This document shows positions 32,462 through 41,892 of a DNA stretch of 64,000 nt, piece by piece. Source of the stretch: Granulosicoccus sp. (GTDB taxonomy: Bacteria; Pseudomonadota; Gammaproteobacteria; Granulosicoccales; Granulosicoccaceae). The notes under the pieces were generated by a model. It had not been told where the DNA came from, ran no database searches, and worked only from the letters and a program-made list of their open reading frames with translations. Every line of letters begins with the position of its first letter. Positions within the stretch are counted from its first letter, which is position 1. Position numbers and translations under genes: made by a program. The stretch is from NCBI GenBank assembly GCA_020627685.1, contig JAHDGK010000019.1, positions 1 to 64,000 of the forward strand. The letters run 5' to 3'.

Positions 32462-33874
32462 CTATTGCTCTGCTAACGGTAGATGTAATGTTGCTCTGAA
32501 ACCCGGCGTTAGATTCTCAAGCTTCAGTGCGCCGCCATGTCCTAATGCCACCGACTGAACAATAGATAGGCCTAATCCAATACCTCCAGTATTTCGATTT
32601 CTTGACGTCTCTAACCGGGTAAAAGGTGTAAGCACCGCGTCCAGTTTTTCTTCAGGGATTCCCGGGCCGGAGTCGTCAACATTGATATCGACGTAGCCCT
32701 CGCTTATCACGCTAATGCTGAGTCTTGCGTTTCCAGCATATTTTAAAGCATTGTCTATCAAGTTAACGATAGCTCTTCTTAGCGCTACGCGTCGGCAATT
32801 TAGAATTATTGCATCATCGAACTCGCGAAACGATACGTCTTTTTTCTGGTCGGAGTAATCATCAGAAATACTGGAGACAAGAGCGGTTAAATCGACGGGT
32901 GCCATCTCTTCTACCGAAGAGACATCTTTTGCCCAGCGTAGAATCTCTTCTGTCATGACGGTTAAATCATCAAGAGTGGCTATGAATTTGTCTCTTCCGT
33001 TTTCAGCAGGAATATCTTCCGCTCTTATTCGCAAAGCTGTAATAGGTGTTCGTAAATCATGTCCGACTGCGCGTAACGTAGATCGCTGCGTATCGATTAG
33101 CCTTTCGAGGTTTTCCTGCATACCATTAAAGGCCTTTATCGCCACTTGAATATCATGTGGGCCCGATACCGGAACACGCTGTGCATTGACGCCACGACCG
33201 AAACGTTTTGCAGCACTGGTAAGGTCTTGAATGGGTCTGACTAAACGTCGGGTGAGCACAAGGGCTGCGAGAATGGCGGCCAACAGAGTAATCCCAGTTG
33301 CTGCAAACGCACCTAATGTAAATGTTGCATCCGCAGTATGTGGGTGCATTGCGTTGAGCCAGATTCCCGGGCTAACTTCAGCGGAGGCTATAGCTTCTAA
33401 CTTGCCGGGAGGCGGAGGACGGCCTCTGTTTGAAGGCCTATCGCCGGATTGTCTACCGTGGGGTAGTGGGGGTCTAATGTTTTGCCCTCTACCCACTTTG
33501 CGATTTATTAGAACGGCATCAATATCTCGCCCAAGAGCTTCAGACAGCGATTCAGACAGTTTTTTCTGATAGGAAGGAACCTCCTCAGGATTCCAAGCAA
33601 GTCCTGCAAGATTCTCTACCGACAAAAATATATTGCCACGGCCATTGGATAAGCGACTGACCAATAGAGGTAATTCTTCTTTTGTGTGGGGCGGCAGATT
33701 TTTCGCAGCGTTGGTGAAATCATCAATCAGCATTGAGTATCGATCTGTCCTGATACTCAGTTTACGATCACCCATCAAAAACAGAATGTTGAGTATCTGC
33801 GAGGTTAAGATCGTAACCACGAGTAACAGAATAAACTGTCCCGACAAGTTAAATCGTGAGAACCAAGTCTTCAC
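32462..33874 (-). CDS. EnvZ/CpxA-type sensor histidine kinase
   Basis: A 470-residue kinase. First membrane helix at 11-31, periplasmic domain to about 185 with a proline/arginine/glycine-rich stretch (GRPPPPG and neighbours, residues 135-155), second helix about 186-208 and HAMP (LVRPIQDL). The phospho-His is in VGHDLRTPITALRI; ATP boxes are NLIDNALKYA, DSGPGI and GGIGLGLSIV. Its start overlaps the regulator stop by four bases. The signal is unknown. Confidence 0.93.
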   Translation of the reverse strand: MKTWFSRFNLSGQFILLLVVTILTSQILNILFLMGDRKLSIRTDRYSMLIDDFTNAAKNLPPHTKEELPLLVSRLSNGRGNIFLSVENLAGLAWNPEEVPSYQKKLSESLSEALGRDIDAVLINRKVGRGQNIRPPLPHGRQSGDRPSNRGRPPPPGKLEAIASAEVSPGIWLNAMHPHTADATFTLGAFAATGITLLAAILAALVLTRRLVRPIQDLTSAAKRFGRGVNAQRVPVSGPHDIQVAIKAFNGMQENLERLIDTQRSTLRAVGHDLRTPITALRIRAEDIPAENGRDKFIATLDDLTVMTEEILRWAKDVSSVEEMAPVDLTALVSSISDDYSDQKKDVSFREFDDAIILNCRRVALRRAIVNLIDNALKYAGNARLSISVISEGYVDINVDDSGPGIPEEKLDAVLTPFTRLETSRNRNTGGIGLGLSIVQSVALGHGGALKLENLTPGFRATLHLPLAEQ

Positions 33875-34593
33875 GATTGAATATCGTCTGTATTAGTGAC
33901 CAGTTTGTAGCCATCACCTCTAACTGTTTTGATTAGTCTAGGAGAAGATGCATCAATTTCTACTTTTCGCCGTAGACGAGATATCGTGTTGTCGATACTG
34001 CGTTCATAGGCATGCGTCTCGCGACCTTGTAGTAAGCGCATCAAGTCGTCTCTGGACAGTACCTCATCAGGATGGGCGAGCAGTACTAGCAGCAATTTAA
34101 GTTCTCCACTGCTCAGAGACACAATCAAACCATCATTTCGAGTCAGTTCACTCTGCGATTCATTCAACCGCCAATGACCGAATTCGGGAAAGTCTTTGCG
34201 TTTTACAGAGTAGTCTTCACGGCCATTGACTCGTCGTAGCACGGCGCGAATTCTTGCAACTAGTTCGCGGGGGTTAAACGGCTTAGTGACGTAATCATCT
34301 GCACCCATTTCCAGGCCGACAATTCTGTCAGTGTCGTCTGCAAGTGCCGTTAAAAGAATGACAGGTGTTCCGTCGTTTTCTCGTATGAAGCGACACAGGC
34401 TTAGCCCGTCTTCGCCAGGCATCATAATGTCGAGAATGATTAAATCAATGTCTCCACTTTGTAGGCGGGCTCTTGCCGTTTCAGCATTTGCAGCCGATTC
34501 GGCAATGAATCCTGAACGCTCTAGGTTGGTGCACAAAGAATCATTGATTTCTGAATCATCATCTACGACCAGTATCTTCTGCCGATCTAGCAA
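33871..34593 (-). CDS. OmpR-family response regulator
   Basis: A 240-residue regulator: the receiver (residues 5-118) has the acidic pair DDDSE and phospho-Asp in LIILDIMMPGEDG, with Lys in YVTKPFNPRE. The winged helix (about 140-233) includes LSSGELKLLLVLLAHPDEVLSRD and the recognition segment RSIDNTISRLRRKVE. It is translated together with the kinase and binds DNA when phosphorylated. Targets are not evident. Confidence 0.94.
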   Translation of the reverse strand: MLDRQKILVVDDDSEINDSLCTNLERSGFIAESAANAETARARLQSGDIDLIILDIMMPGEDGLSLCRFIRENDGTPVILLTALADDTDRIVGLEMGADDYVTKPFNPRELVARIRAVLRRVNGREDYSVKRKDFPEFGHWRLNESQSELTRNDGLIVSLSSGELKLLLVLLAHPDEVLSRDDLMRLLQGRETHAYERSIDNTISRLRRKVEIDASSPRLIKTVRGDGYKLVTNTDDIQS

Positions 34594-34725
34594 CGTGGAT
34601 TACTCCAGCCAAAGGAGTGAGAGTTTTGCACAAGCTTTATGCTTAAACCACGCTACGATTGTCGCATTCCGACGCTTATTTGATACAGACTGATACAAAG
34701 TAGGCCGTCTGCCACAAAAACCGAT

Positions 34726-35037
34726 TTAAATGCTTCCTTTCCTTTCAATTACCAACACCCTCGCTTCTCCCACCGGGTGCGCCACGTGTTCGTCACCCTC
34801 TTCAGCATGGAAAATGTCGCCCTCATTAAGTTGATAGGAGACAACTTTAGCGTTCTGTCTTGTTCGCATTTCAACTTGTCCGCGTAGTACGACAAACACC
34901 TCAGGCCCATCATTCACGTGCCATTGGTACGGTGTGCTTGTCCAATGTAATTTGATACTGGCGTTTTCGATATCATCGATCGGCAAGGCATCCCAAGGTC
35001 GAGAACCGGTGTAGGTTTCTGGTTTAATTACTTTCAT
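34726..35037 (-). CDS. Small cupin protein
   Basis: A 103-residue single-domain cupin. The metal-site strands are WHVNDGPEVFVVLRGQVEMR (His and Glu, residues 39-58) and HAEEGDEHVAHP (72-83). It is divergent from an Lrp/AsnC-type regulator, 113 bases apart, and may be controlled by it. Substrate unknown; such proteins can be isomerases or sensors. Confidence 0.85.
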   Translation of the reverse strand: MKVIKPETYTGSRPWDALPIDDIENASIKLHWTSTPYQWHVNDGPEVFVVLRGQVEMRTRQNAKVVSYQLNEGDIFHAEEGDEHVAHPVGEARVLVIERKGSI

Positions 35038-35150
35038 CTGGCGTTACCCATGCTTGGAGTCAATGTTGACTCACAAGCTAACAGCTTTGCCTGTTGGGGC
35101 AACCAGTCGATGTGACGTAATATGGCGTCATATCGTTGGAATTTTGATTT

Positions 35151-35597
35151 ATGGAACTCGATAGAATTAATCAAAAGATTATTGCGCAGCTTCAGACCAA
35201 TGCGCGTATGCCGACGGCTGAAATTGGACGGCGTATTGGTTTATCAAGAACGGCAGTACAGGAGAGAATAAACAGGCTTGAATCTCAGGAATTGATACAA
35301 GGATATCGTGTGGTTTTAAACGAGCACGCAGGCTTGGATGTCAGGGCGCTGGTCTTCGTGAAATTTTCAACAAAGCCGTGTGCTCCCATCGTCAGTCGTT
35401 TATTGAAAATTGATGGCGTGACGGAAATTTATTCGCTCGCAGGAAGTTGGGACGCCATTGTGAAAGTGGCGTGTCGCTCAGCCGAGGCGCTCTCCACACT
35501 GAATGATGAAATAGCCGCAGACGCGTCAGTTTGTGAGACAACCTCCCAACTCATTTTGAGCGAACATCCCGCGCTTCAGGAGCAGGGGGAGACGTGA
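35151..35597 (+). CDS. Lrp/AsnC-family regulator
   Basis: A 148-residue regulator. The helix-turn-helix is at residues 4-50 (INQKIIAQLQTNARMPTAEIGRRIGLSRTAVQERINRLE). The ligand-binding RAM domain follows (residues 65-140), with VTEIYSLAGSWDAIVKV typical. It should bind amino acids or related effectors as an octamer. The neighbouring divergent cupin gene is its likeliest target. Confidence 0.92.
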   Translation: MELDRINQKIIAQLQTNARMPTAEIGRRIGLSRTAVQERINRLESQELIQGYRVVLNEHAGLDVRALVFVKFSTKPCAPIVSRLLKIDGVTEIYSLAGSWDAIVKVACRSAEALSTLNDEIAADASVCETTSQLILSEHPALQEQGET

Positions 35598-35601
35598 TGT
35601 G

Positions 35602-35649
35602 TGTCAGCGCCGTCAACTGGCGGACGCAGCTTAGAAAGTTAAGCTGACA
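35602..35649 (+). terminator. Multi-stem structure after the Lrp-type gene
   Basis: TGTC (35602-35605) pairs with GACA (35646-35649) and encloses GCC/GGC and AGCTTA/TAAGCT (35628-35645) stems, a compact three-way fold. It begins four bases after the stop. No T-run directly follows. It may end the lrp-like transcript. Confidence 0.4.
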
Positions 35650-35809
35650 GCACCATTATTCGGGTCTTGGTGACTATTTTTGCGCTGCCCAGACTCAAGA
35701 ATGTCTTAGATTGTCTGGGGAAAGCGGTGTAAAATCATCGCATGGGCTTGCAACATTTAAATTCTGAAACTGACAAGCTAGTGGGTGCGAAGCGTCGAGG
35801 TCGCAGGTA

Positions 35810-36979
35810 GTGGTAGCCATCTCGCACAATCTATTTCTGGTGTTCGCATCTATAGCAATATCGCTGTTGGCTGCGTTCACAGGATTAGCCATTACCAACA
35901 ATATTGCCTCCCTCCCGGAATATAAGCGTAAAACCCTTGTCATCATGTCCGCATTTATTTTAGGCGGCGGTATCTGGTCTATGCATTTTGTGGCAATGCT
36001 CGCCCATGAGTTTGCAGTCCCTGTGTACTACGATTCCTTACAGACGCTGGGCTCGGCTCTTATCGCAATATTGGTCGTCGGAACAGCGCTGCTCATGTTG
36101 CATTATTCCGCGAGAACTCCCGCTCGATTGATTGCGTCGGGATTGGTTCTGGGCGGTGGTGTCATCGTGATGCATTACGTTGGCATGTACGCCATCCGCG
36201 GCATGATTCCCCAGTTCAACCTACTATCGGTCGCGCTGGCGGTGCTGGTGGCGGCAATTGCCGGTATCACGGCCATCAGGGTCGCGTACGGCGAACGCAC
36301 CCGTCAAAATATCATCTTGGGTTCAGTGGTCTTTGGTCTGTCCGTTGCGGCCGTTCACTTTGCGGCAATGCTGGGTACTACTTTTCTGTTAGATGAGAGC
36401 TTCCAGCCGCTGCCGGTGGTCATGGCTAATCATACGTTGGCGCTAACCGTCACCATTGCCTCTTTTGTTATCTGCGGGACATTTCTATTAGTAACGACGA
36501 ACTTTCTCACAAACGTTCCGATAACTAGGGTAGCCCCAGCGGCATCTGACCTGAGCCCGCCGGCAACGCCAAAGCCTGCAGCGAGCGATACGTCTGCCCC
36601 GGACTCAACGGCATCGACTGTCCAATTGCCTTTCGAAAAAAATAAGAAAATTAACTATCTTGATCTTGACCAGGTGGCAGCTGCCAGAGCCGACGGGCAT
36701 TACACGCAGCTGTACACGAAATCGGGGCTGTTATTCTGCCCATGGTCGATAAGCGAGATTGACAAAAAAATGTCGCCTCACGGTTTCCATAGAACGCATC
36801 GCAGCTACCTCGTCAATATCCATGCTGTGAATGCTTTTGAAAAGCGAGGCGAAACCGGTGTCTGTTTATTTGAAGATTATCCCTCGCTAGAGAGTGTGCC
36901 GGTGAGTCGCAATCGGGTTATCGGCTTGCTACAAGTGCTGGAAAATAATTCCGGCGATGCTATCCACGAACCTGTCTAA
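35810..36979 (+). CDS. MHYT-LytTR membrane regulator, CoxC/CoxH-like
   Basis: A 389-residue integral membrane DNA-binding protein. The N-terminal 225 residues form seven helices with MHYT-type motifs: MHFVAMLAHEF, MHYVGMYA and VHFAAMLG. These are proposed to hold copper and sense CO, O2 or NO. A Pro/Ala/Ser linker (about 240-270) leads to a LytTR DNA-binding domain (about 278-378; KKINYLDLDQVAAARADGHYT, FHRTHRSYLVNI). The same layout occurs in CoxC and CoxH of Oligotropha carboxidovorans. Placed 235 bases before coxM, it is the probable regulator of the CO operon. GTG start. Confidence 0.88.
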   Translation: MVAISHNLFLVFASIAISLLAAFTGLAITNNIASLPEYKRKTLVIMSAFILGGGIWSMHFVAMLAHEFAVPVYYDSLQTLGSALIAILVVGTALLMLHYSARTPARLIASGLVLGGGVIVMHYVGMYAIRGMIPQFNLLSVALAVLVAAIAGITAIRVAYGERTRQNIILGSVVFGLSVAAVHFAAMLGTTFLLDESFQPLPVVMANHTLALTVTIASFVICGTFLLVTTNFLTNVPITRVAPAASDLSPPATPKPAASDTSAPDSTASTVQLPFEKNKKINYLDLDQVAAARADGHYTQLYTKSGLLFCPWSISEIDKKMSPHGFHRTHRSYLVNIHAVNAFEKRGETGVCLFEDYPSLESVPVSRNRVIGLLQVLENNSGDAIHEPV

Positions 36980-37094
36980 ATTGAGTCTGCCGGTTCCATT
37001 GTTAGACTGAGCGAGTACGGTTGGATTAGTTTGATTCGCAATTGGTTGCGTTAAAATACTTCAACTATTTCATAAAGATAGGTGTTATCTGCAC

Positions 37095-37105
37095 GAACGT
37101 CGTTC
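37095..37105. promoter_or_regulatory. Candidate operator upstream of coxM (site 1)
   Basis: The 11-base palindrome GAACG-T-CGTTC, followed by a related ACGAG, lies 109 bases before coxM. LytTR proteins read paired short elements with about ten-base spacing, so this region is a reasonable binding place; no promoter boxes can be fixed. Confidence 0.35.
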
Positions 37106-37164
37106 ATTCAAACGAGCGTAGTTGGTGAATTAGACACCGTGTTCCTGCAATAGCGCTTAGCCGA

Positions 37165-37182
37165 TTACGGCTTTTATCGTAA
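37165..37182. promoter_or_regulatory. Candidate operator or leader hairpin upstream of coxM (site 2)
   Basis: TTACG-N8-CGTAA lies 31 bases before the coxM start. It could be a protein site near the promoter or an RNA hairpin in the leader. Confidence 0.35.
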
Positions 37183-37213
37183 CCTTCTGATAACCACAAT
37201 TTCAGGAGGGGTT

Positions 37214-38071
37214 ATGATCACCGGAAACTTTGAGTACCACCAACCTAGCAGCGTGCCGGAGGCGTTAGCCTTACTCTCCGACCTGGGGGACGAAGCCCGT
37301 GTAATCGCTGGCGGGCACAGTTTGATTCCCACGATGAAACTTCGACTGGCCATGCCGGAGCATCTTATAGATCTTCAGGGCATTAAAGAGTTGAAGAACA
37401 TTGATGTCTCCAACGGGGAAGTCCGCATTGGTGCGATGACCACCCAAGCCGAACTTATCGGGAGCGACGAGCTGTTCCAGGCAGCGCCAATCATCAGAGA
37501 GACCGCACTGCAGATTGCTGATCCGCAGGTTCGTTATATGGGCACTATCGGCGGCAACGTAGCCAATGGAGATCCGGGAAATGACATGCCGGCAGTGATG
37601 CAATGTTTGGACGCGACGTTCTTGCTCCAAGGGCCAGATGGTGAAAGATCGGTAGCGGCCCGTGAGTTTTACGAGGCAGCCTACTTTACGGCACGCGATG
37701 AATTGGAAATCCTGACAGAGATTCGCTTCTCTGCGTGTGAAGGCGGCTATTCCTACGGCAAGCAGAAACGCAAGATCGGAGACTACGCCACCGCGGCTGC
37801 GGCAGTTTTATTGACCAAGGGCGCCGATGGAAGTTGCACCGCTGCATCTATCGCTCTGACAAATCTTGCAGATACGCCGCTTTATTGCGCCGACGCTTCG
37901 TCTCACTTGCAAAGTAATGGCGTGTCTGAGGACAGTATTGCCAGCGCCGTTGCTTCCGCCATGGAGCAGATTGAGCCGGTGGATGACAACCGAGGGCCCG
38001 CAGAATTCAAAAAGCACGCGGCTGCCATCATTCTAACAAGCACTATTCGCCAAGCTTGGGCTAGAGCGTAA
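37214..38071 (+). CDS. coxM: Aerobic CO dehydrogenase medium (FAD) subunit
   Basis: A 285-residue flavoprotein that passes electrons from the iron-sulfur subunit to the quinone pool. FAD-binding motifs are intact: AGGHSLIP (residues 33-40) and TIGGNVANGDPGND (110-123). AGGAGG lies six bases before the ATG. It is first of the seven-gene coxMSLDEFG order typical of form I CO dehydrogenase, with coxS starting 15 bases later. Confidence 0.95.
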   Translation: MITGNFEYHQPSSVPEALALLSDLGDEARVIAGGHSLIPTMKLRLAMPEHLIDLQGIKELKNIDVSNGEVRIGAMTTQAELIGSDELFQAAPIIRETALQIADPQVRYMGTIGGNVANGDPGNDMPAVMQCLDATFLLQGPDGERSVAAREFYEAAYFTARDELEILTEIRFSACEGGYSYGKQKRKIGDYATAAAAVLLTKGADGSCTAASIALTNLADTPLYCADASSHLQSNGVSEDSIASAVASAMEQIEPVDDNRGPAEFKKHAAAIILTSTIRQAWARA

Positions 38072-38086
38072 GCGGAGGAGATGATA

Positions 38087-38575
38087 ATGTCGAAACAAAC
38101 CATTACGTTAAATGTTAACGGCTCGAGCGTCAGTACTGAGGCCGAACCACGAGAACTATTAATTCATGTGCTGCGCGAGCAGCTTGAGATTACCGGTCCG
38201 CACATTGGTTGTGAAACCTCACACTGCGGAGCATGCACCGTCGAGATCGATGGCATGTCCGTTAAGTCATGTACGTTGTTTGCTGTGCAGGCACAAGGCA
38301 AAGAGATAACCACCATCGAAGGTCTGGGCGATCCGGACAAGCTCCATGTGCTGCAGGAAAAATTCAAAGAGCATCACGGGTTGCAGTGTGGTTATTGCAC
38401 ACCGGGAATGATCACACGTGCGCATCGCTTGCTTGAAGAAAACCCGAATCCGACTGAGGAAGACGTACGTTTTGGAATCGCAGGCAACCTATGTCGTTGT
38501 ACCGGATATCAAAACATTGTCAAAGCCGTTCTAGCTGCGGCGGACGAACTCAATCAATCGGAGACAGCGGCATGA
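38087..38575 (+). CDS. coxS: Aerobic CO dehydrogenase small (2Fe-2S) subunit
   Basis: A 162-residue ferredoxin-like subunit carrying two [2Fe-2S] clusters. The plant-type cluster has [15 protein letters not shown] plus a later Cys in SCTLF. The all-helical domain has QCGYCTPGM and [16 protein letters not shown] is eight bases from ATG 38087 but only two from ATG 38081, which decides the start. The stop overlaps the coxL start by four bases (ATGA). Confidence 0.95.
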   Translation: MSKQTITLNVNGSSVSTEAEPRELLIHVLREQLEITGPHIGCETSHCGACTVEIDGMSVKSCTLFAVQAQGKEITTIEGLGDPDKLHVLQEKFKEHHGLQCGYCTPGMITRAHRLLEENPNPTEEDVRFGIAGNLCRCTGYQNIVKAVLAAADELNQSETAA

Positions 38576-40992
38576 GTGCGACAGCAGAAACTGTTCAAGA
38601 TAGAAAAGCGGCGCTGAAAGGCCTAGGTACATCGAGAAAACGTGTAGAAGATGCCCGCTTTACCCAAGGCAAAGGTAATTACGTCGATGACATAAAACTA
38701 CCTGACATGCTGTTTGGAGATTTCGTTCGCTCGCAGCATGCGCACGCACGAGTTATATCAATTGATACTTCCGCAGCCATGGCGTTACCGGGAGTGGTAG
38801 CCGTGCTGACTGCGGCAGACCTTGAACCATTAAATCTTCATTGGATGCCAACGTTGGCTGGTGATAAGCAAATGGTGCTGGCCGATGGCAAAGTTTTGTT
38901 CCAAGGCCAGGAGGTCGCTTTCGTTATTGCGGAGGATCGTTACATCGCCGCGGACGCTGTCGATCTAGTGCAAGTTAAGTATGAAGAACTGCCGGTGCTG
39001 GTTGACCCCTTTAAAGCAGAGCTTCCTGATGCTCCCATTCTGCGAGAAGACATCGCCGACGCCAAAGAAGGTGCACATGGAGCGCGTCGTCATCCAAACC
39101 ATATATTTACGTGGGAGCAAGGCGACAAGCCGGGCACTGAAGCCATACTGAGCGAAGCGCCAGTCGTTGCAGAAGAGATGGTGTACTACCATCGCACGCA
39201 CCCATGCCCCATGGAAACGTGCGGATCGGTTGCATCGATGGACAAGGTCAACGGCAAACTCACGTTGTGGGGGACGTTTCAGGCACCGCATGTTGTAAGA
39301 ACCGTTGCCTCCTTGTTGTCAGGCATTGCTGAGCACAACATAAGGGTGGTATCTCCGGACATTGGTGGTGGCTTTGGTAACAAGGTGGGAGTCTATCCCG
39401 GCTACGTTTGCTCTATCGTTGCATCGATTGTGACGGGCAAGCCTGTCAAGTGGGTAGAAGACAGGATGGAAAATCTTAGTTCCACAGCATTTGCGCGGGA
39501 CTACTGGATGAACGGCAAAATAGCGGCAACCGAAGACGGGAAAATCTTAGGCTTGTGGTGTCATACAACGGCTGATCATGGTGCGTTCGATGCGTGTGCC
39601 GATCCCACTAAATACCCAGCCGGGTTCATGAACATCTGTACCGGATCGTACGATATCCCGACGGCTTACTTGGCGGTTGATGGCATCTATACCAACAAAG
39701 CCCCGGGTGGTGTTGCGTATCGTTGTTCTTTCCGTGTAACGGAGGCGGCATACTTCATTGAAAGAATGATTGAAGTGCTAGCCATAAAGTTGAACATGGA
39801 TGCAGCTGAGCTTCGCGCTAAGAATTTTATACGCAAAGAACAGTTTCCCTATCAGTCAGCGTTAGGTTGGGAATACGACTCGGGCGACTACCATACCGCT
39901 TGGAACAAAGCACTGGAAGCCGTCGGCTACAAAGAGCTTCGCGAAGAGCAGGCAAAACAAGTTGAGGAATTCAAAGCTGGTAATACCCGAAAATTAATGG
40001 GCATTGGCTTGTGTCACTTCACTGAAATCGTAGGTGCTGGCCCCGTTAAAAACTGCGACATTCTCGGAATGGGTATGTTCGATAGTTGTGAAATACGGAT
40101 CCACCCCACGGGTTCCGCATTGGCTCGTCTAGGGACGATTTCACAAGGACAGGGGCACGCGACGACGTTTGCTCAAATACTGGCCACTGAAATTGGTATA
40201 TCTGCTGATGACATCACCATAGAAGAAGGTGATACGGATACGGCACCCTATGGTTTAGGTACTTACGGGTCGCGGTCAACACCTGTTGCCGGTGCAGCTA
40301 CGGCCATGGCAGGACGAAAGATTCGTGCGAAAGCGCAGATGATCGCTGCGTACTTGTTAGAAGTGCATGACAACGATATCGAGTGGGAAGTGGATCGCTT
40401 TGTTGTTAAAGGTGCGCCGGAACGTTTCAAAACGATGAAAGAAATAGCCTTTGCGTCGTATACACAAGCTATCCCGGGTGTTGAGCCGGGATTGGAAGCA
40501 GTGAGCTACTATGATCCGCCGAATATGACCTATCCCTTTGGCGCCTACATCTGCGTCATGGATATAGACGTTGATACGGGTGTTTCTGATGTGCGTAAGT
40601 TTTACGCGCTGGATGATTGTGGTACTCGCATAAATCCCATGATCATCGAGGGACAAGTTCACGGTGGTCTGACAGAAGCATTGGCTATCGCCATGGGGCA
40701 GGAAATTGCCTACGACGAACTGGGCAACATTAAGACTGGTACGTTAATGGATTTCTTTATCCCCACAAGCTGGGAGACGCCAAACTATCAGACTGACTTT
40801 ACCGAGACACCAAGCCCGCATCATCCTATTGGTGCAAAGGGGGTTGGTGAAAGTCCAAATGTGGGTGGAGTGCCCGCGTTTTCAAACGCCATTAACGATG
40901 CGTTCAGGGCCTTTGGTTTAACCCACACACATATGCCTCACGATCATTGGCGTGTTTGGAAGACAGCCAATAAGCTTGGCTTACACGGGTAG
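38572..40992 (+). CDS. coxL: Aerobic CO dehydrogenase large (Mo-Cu) subunit, form I
   Basis: An 806-residue catalytic subunit that oxidises CO to CO2 at a molybdenum-copper centre with molybdopterin cytosine dinucleotide. The form I active loop AYRCSFR is at residues 382-388, with copper-binding Cys385 matching Cys388 of Oligotropha; form II has AYRGAGR. The general base is Glu760 in GVGESPN. GGGFGNK and QGQGH cofactor motifs are also present. An upstream in-frame extension to 38491 runs inside coxS and is rejected. It forms a (LMS)2 complex with CoxM and CoxS. Confidence 0.96.
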   Translation: MSATAETVQDRKAALKGLGTSRKRVEDARFTQGKGNYVDDIKLPDMLFGDFVRSQHAHARVISIDTSAAMALPGVVAVLTAADLEPLNLHWMPTLAGDKQMVLADGKVLFQGQEVAFVIAEDRYIAADAVDLVQVKYEELPVLVDPFKAELPDAPILREDIADAKEGAHGARRHPNHIFTWEQGDKPGTEAILSEAPVVAEEMVYYHRTHPCPMETCGSVASMDKVNGKLTLWGTFQAPHVVRTVASLLSGIAEHNIRVVSPDIGGGFGNKVGVYPGYVCSIVASIVTGKPVKWVEDRMENLSSTAFARDYWMNGKIAATEDGKILGLWCHTTADHGAFDACADPTKYPAGFMNICTGSYDIPTAYLAVDGIYTNKAPGGVAYRCSFRVTEAAYFIERMIEVLAIKLNMDAAELRAKNFIRKEQFPYQSALGWEYDSGDYHTAWNKALEAVGYKELREEQAKQVEEFKAGNTRKLMGIGLCHFTEIVGAGPVKNCDILGMGMFDSCEIRIHPTGSALARLGTISQGQGHATTFAQILATEIGISADDITIEEGDTDTAPYGLGTYGSRSTPVAGAATAMAGRKIRAKAQMIAAYLLEVHDNDIEWEVDRFVVKGAPERFKTMKEIAFASYTQAIPGVEPGLEAVSYYDPPNMTYPFGAYICVMDIDVDTGVSDVRKFYALDDCGTRINPMIIEGQVHGGLTEALAIAMGQEIAYDELGNIKTGTLMDFFIPTSWETPNYQTDFTETPSPHHPIGAKGVGESPNVGGVPAFSNAINDAFRAFGLTHTHMPHDHWRVWKTANKLGLHG

Positions 40993-41019
40993 TTTTTTCA
41001 CACTATTACGTTATACGTT

Positions 41020-41892
41020 ATGAGTTGGAAGAAACTTCAGCAAGACTTAGCGACAGCGTGCTACATCGCCAGCGATGAGCTGGCGATGGCTGTCTATCTT
41101 GCGATGAAACAGCAGCGCCCTCTGTTACTGGAGGGGGCTGCCGGTGTTGGAAAAACCGAGATCGCCCGGCAGTTGTCCAAGCTGCGAGGCACTAACCTGA
41201 TTCGTTTGCAATGCTATGAAGGGTTGGATGCCAACACGGCAATCTATGAGTGGAACTATCAAAAGCAGTTATTGCGTGTTCAAGCATCAAGCGGTGAGGC
41301 AGCCGATAGGCTCGAGTCGCAAATCTTCTCAGAGGAGTATTTACTGAAGCGGCCTCTACTTGAGGCGATTACCCAAGCTACGGCTCCGGTCTTGTTAATA
41401 GACGAAATAGATCGTGCTGATGAGGAGTTTGAAGCGTATCTATTGGAGGTGTTGTCTGAGTACCAAGTATCCGTTCCCGAGCTTGGAACAATATCAGCAA
41501 CGTCAAAGCCTTTAGTGGTTCTGACTTCCAACGGTACGCGAGATCTATCCGATGCTTTAAGGCGTCGTTGTTTTTATAGTTACGTCGGGTATCCCGATGC
41601 CAGTACCGAGTTGGCAATTTTGAATGCGCGTTTGCCGGAAATAAATCAAAGTCTTGCTCAGCAAATCATTGGTTTTGTTCAAGCGTTGCGCAAAGAGGAT
41701 CTTGAGAAAAAGCCCGGTGTTGCCGAAATGCTGGACTGGGCGGCAGCTCTTTCCGGGCTTGGAATTGCAAAGCTCAGCGACGATCCAGTTGAGCTTCAAG
41801 CAACGCTCGTTTGTTTATTGAAAACACAGGCCGATCAGTTTTCCATGCCCCGGGAAATTACTGAACGACTGGTCGGCAAGGTGGTGGAGTGA
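41020..41892 (+). CDS. coxD: CoxD, MoxR-type AAA+ ATPase
   Basis: A 290-residue AAA+ protein needed to insert sulfur and copper into the CO dehydrogenase centre in known carboxydotrophs. Walker A is GAAGVGKT (39-46), Walker B LLIDEIDRAD (about 127-136), and sensor 1 LTSNGTRDL is near 170. The arginine-rich DALRRRCF follows. It starts 28 bases after coxL and overlaps coxE by four bases; CoxD and CoxE probably act as a MoxR-VWA pair. Confidence 0.94.
   Translation: MSWKKLQQDLATACYIASDELAMAVYLAMKQQRPLLLEGAAGVGKTEIARQLSKLRGTNLIRLQCYEGLDANTAIYEWNYQKQLLRVQASSGEAADRLESQIFSEEYLLKRPLLEAITQATAPVLLIDEIDRADEEFEAYLLEVLSEYQVSVPELGTISATSKPLVVLTSNGTRDLSDALRRRCFYSYVGYPDASTELAILNARLPEINQSLAQQIIGFVQALRKEDLEKKPGVAEMLDWAAALSGLGIAKLSDDPVELQATLVCLLKTQADQFSMPREITERLVGKVVE

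Noticed and set aside
38572-40992. Reading the large subunit as xanthine dehydrogenase or form II (BMS) enzyme
   Set aside because: The active loop AYRCSFR with a copper-binding Cys, and the order M-S-L followed by D-E-F-G, mark form I CO dehydrogenase; form II has AYRGAGR and order S-L-M.
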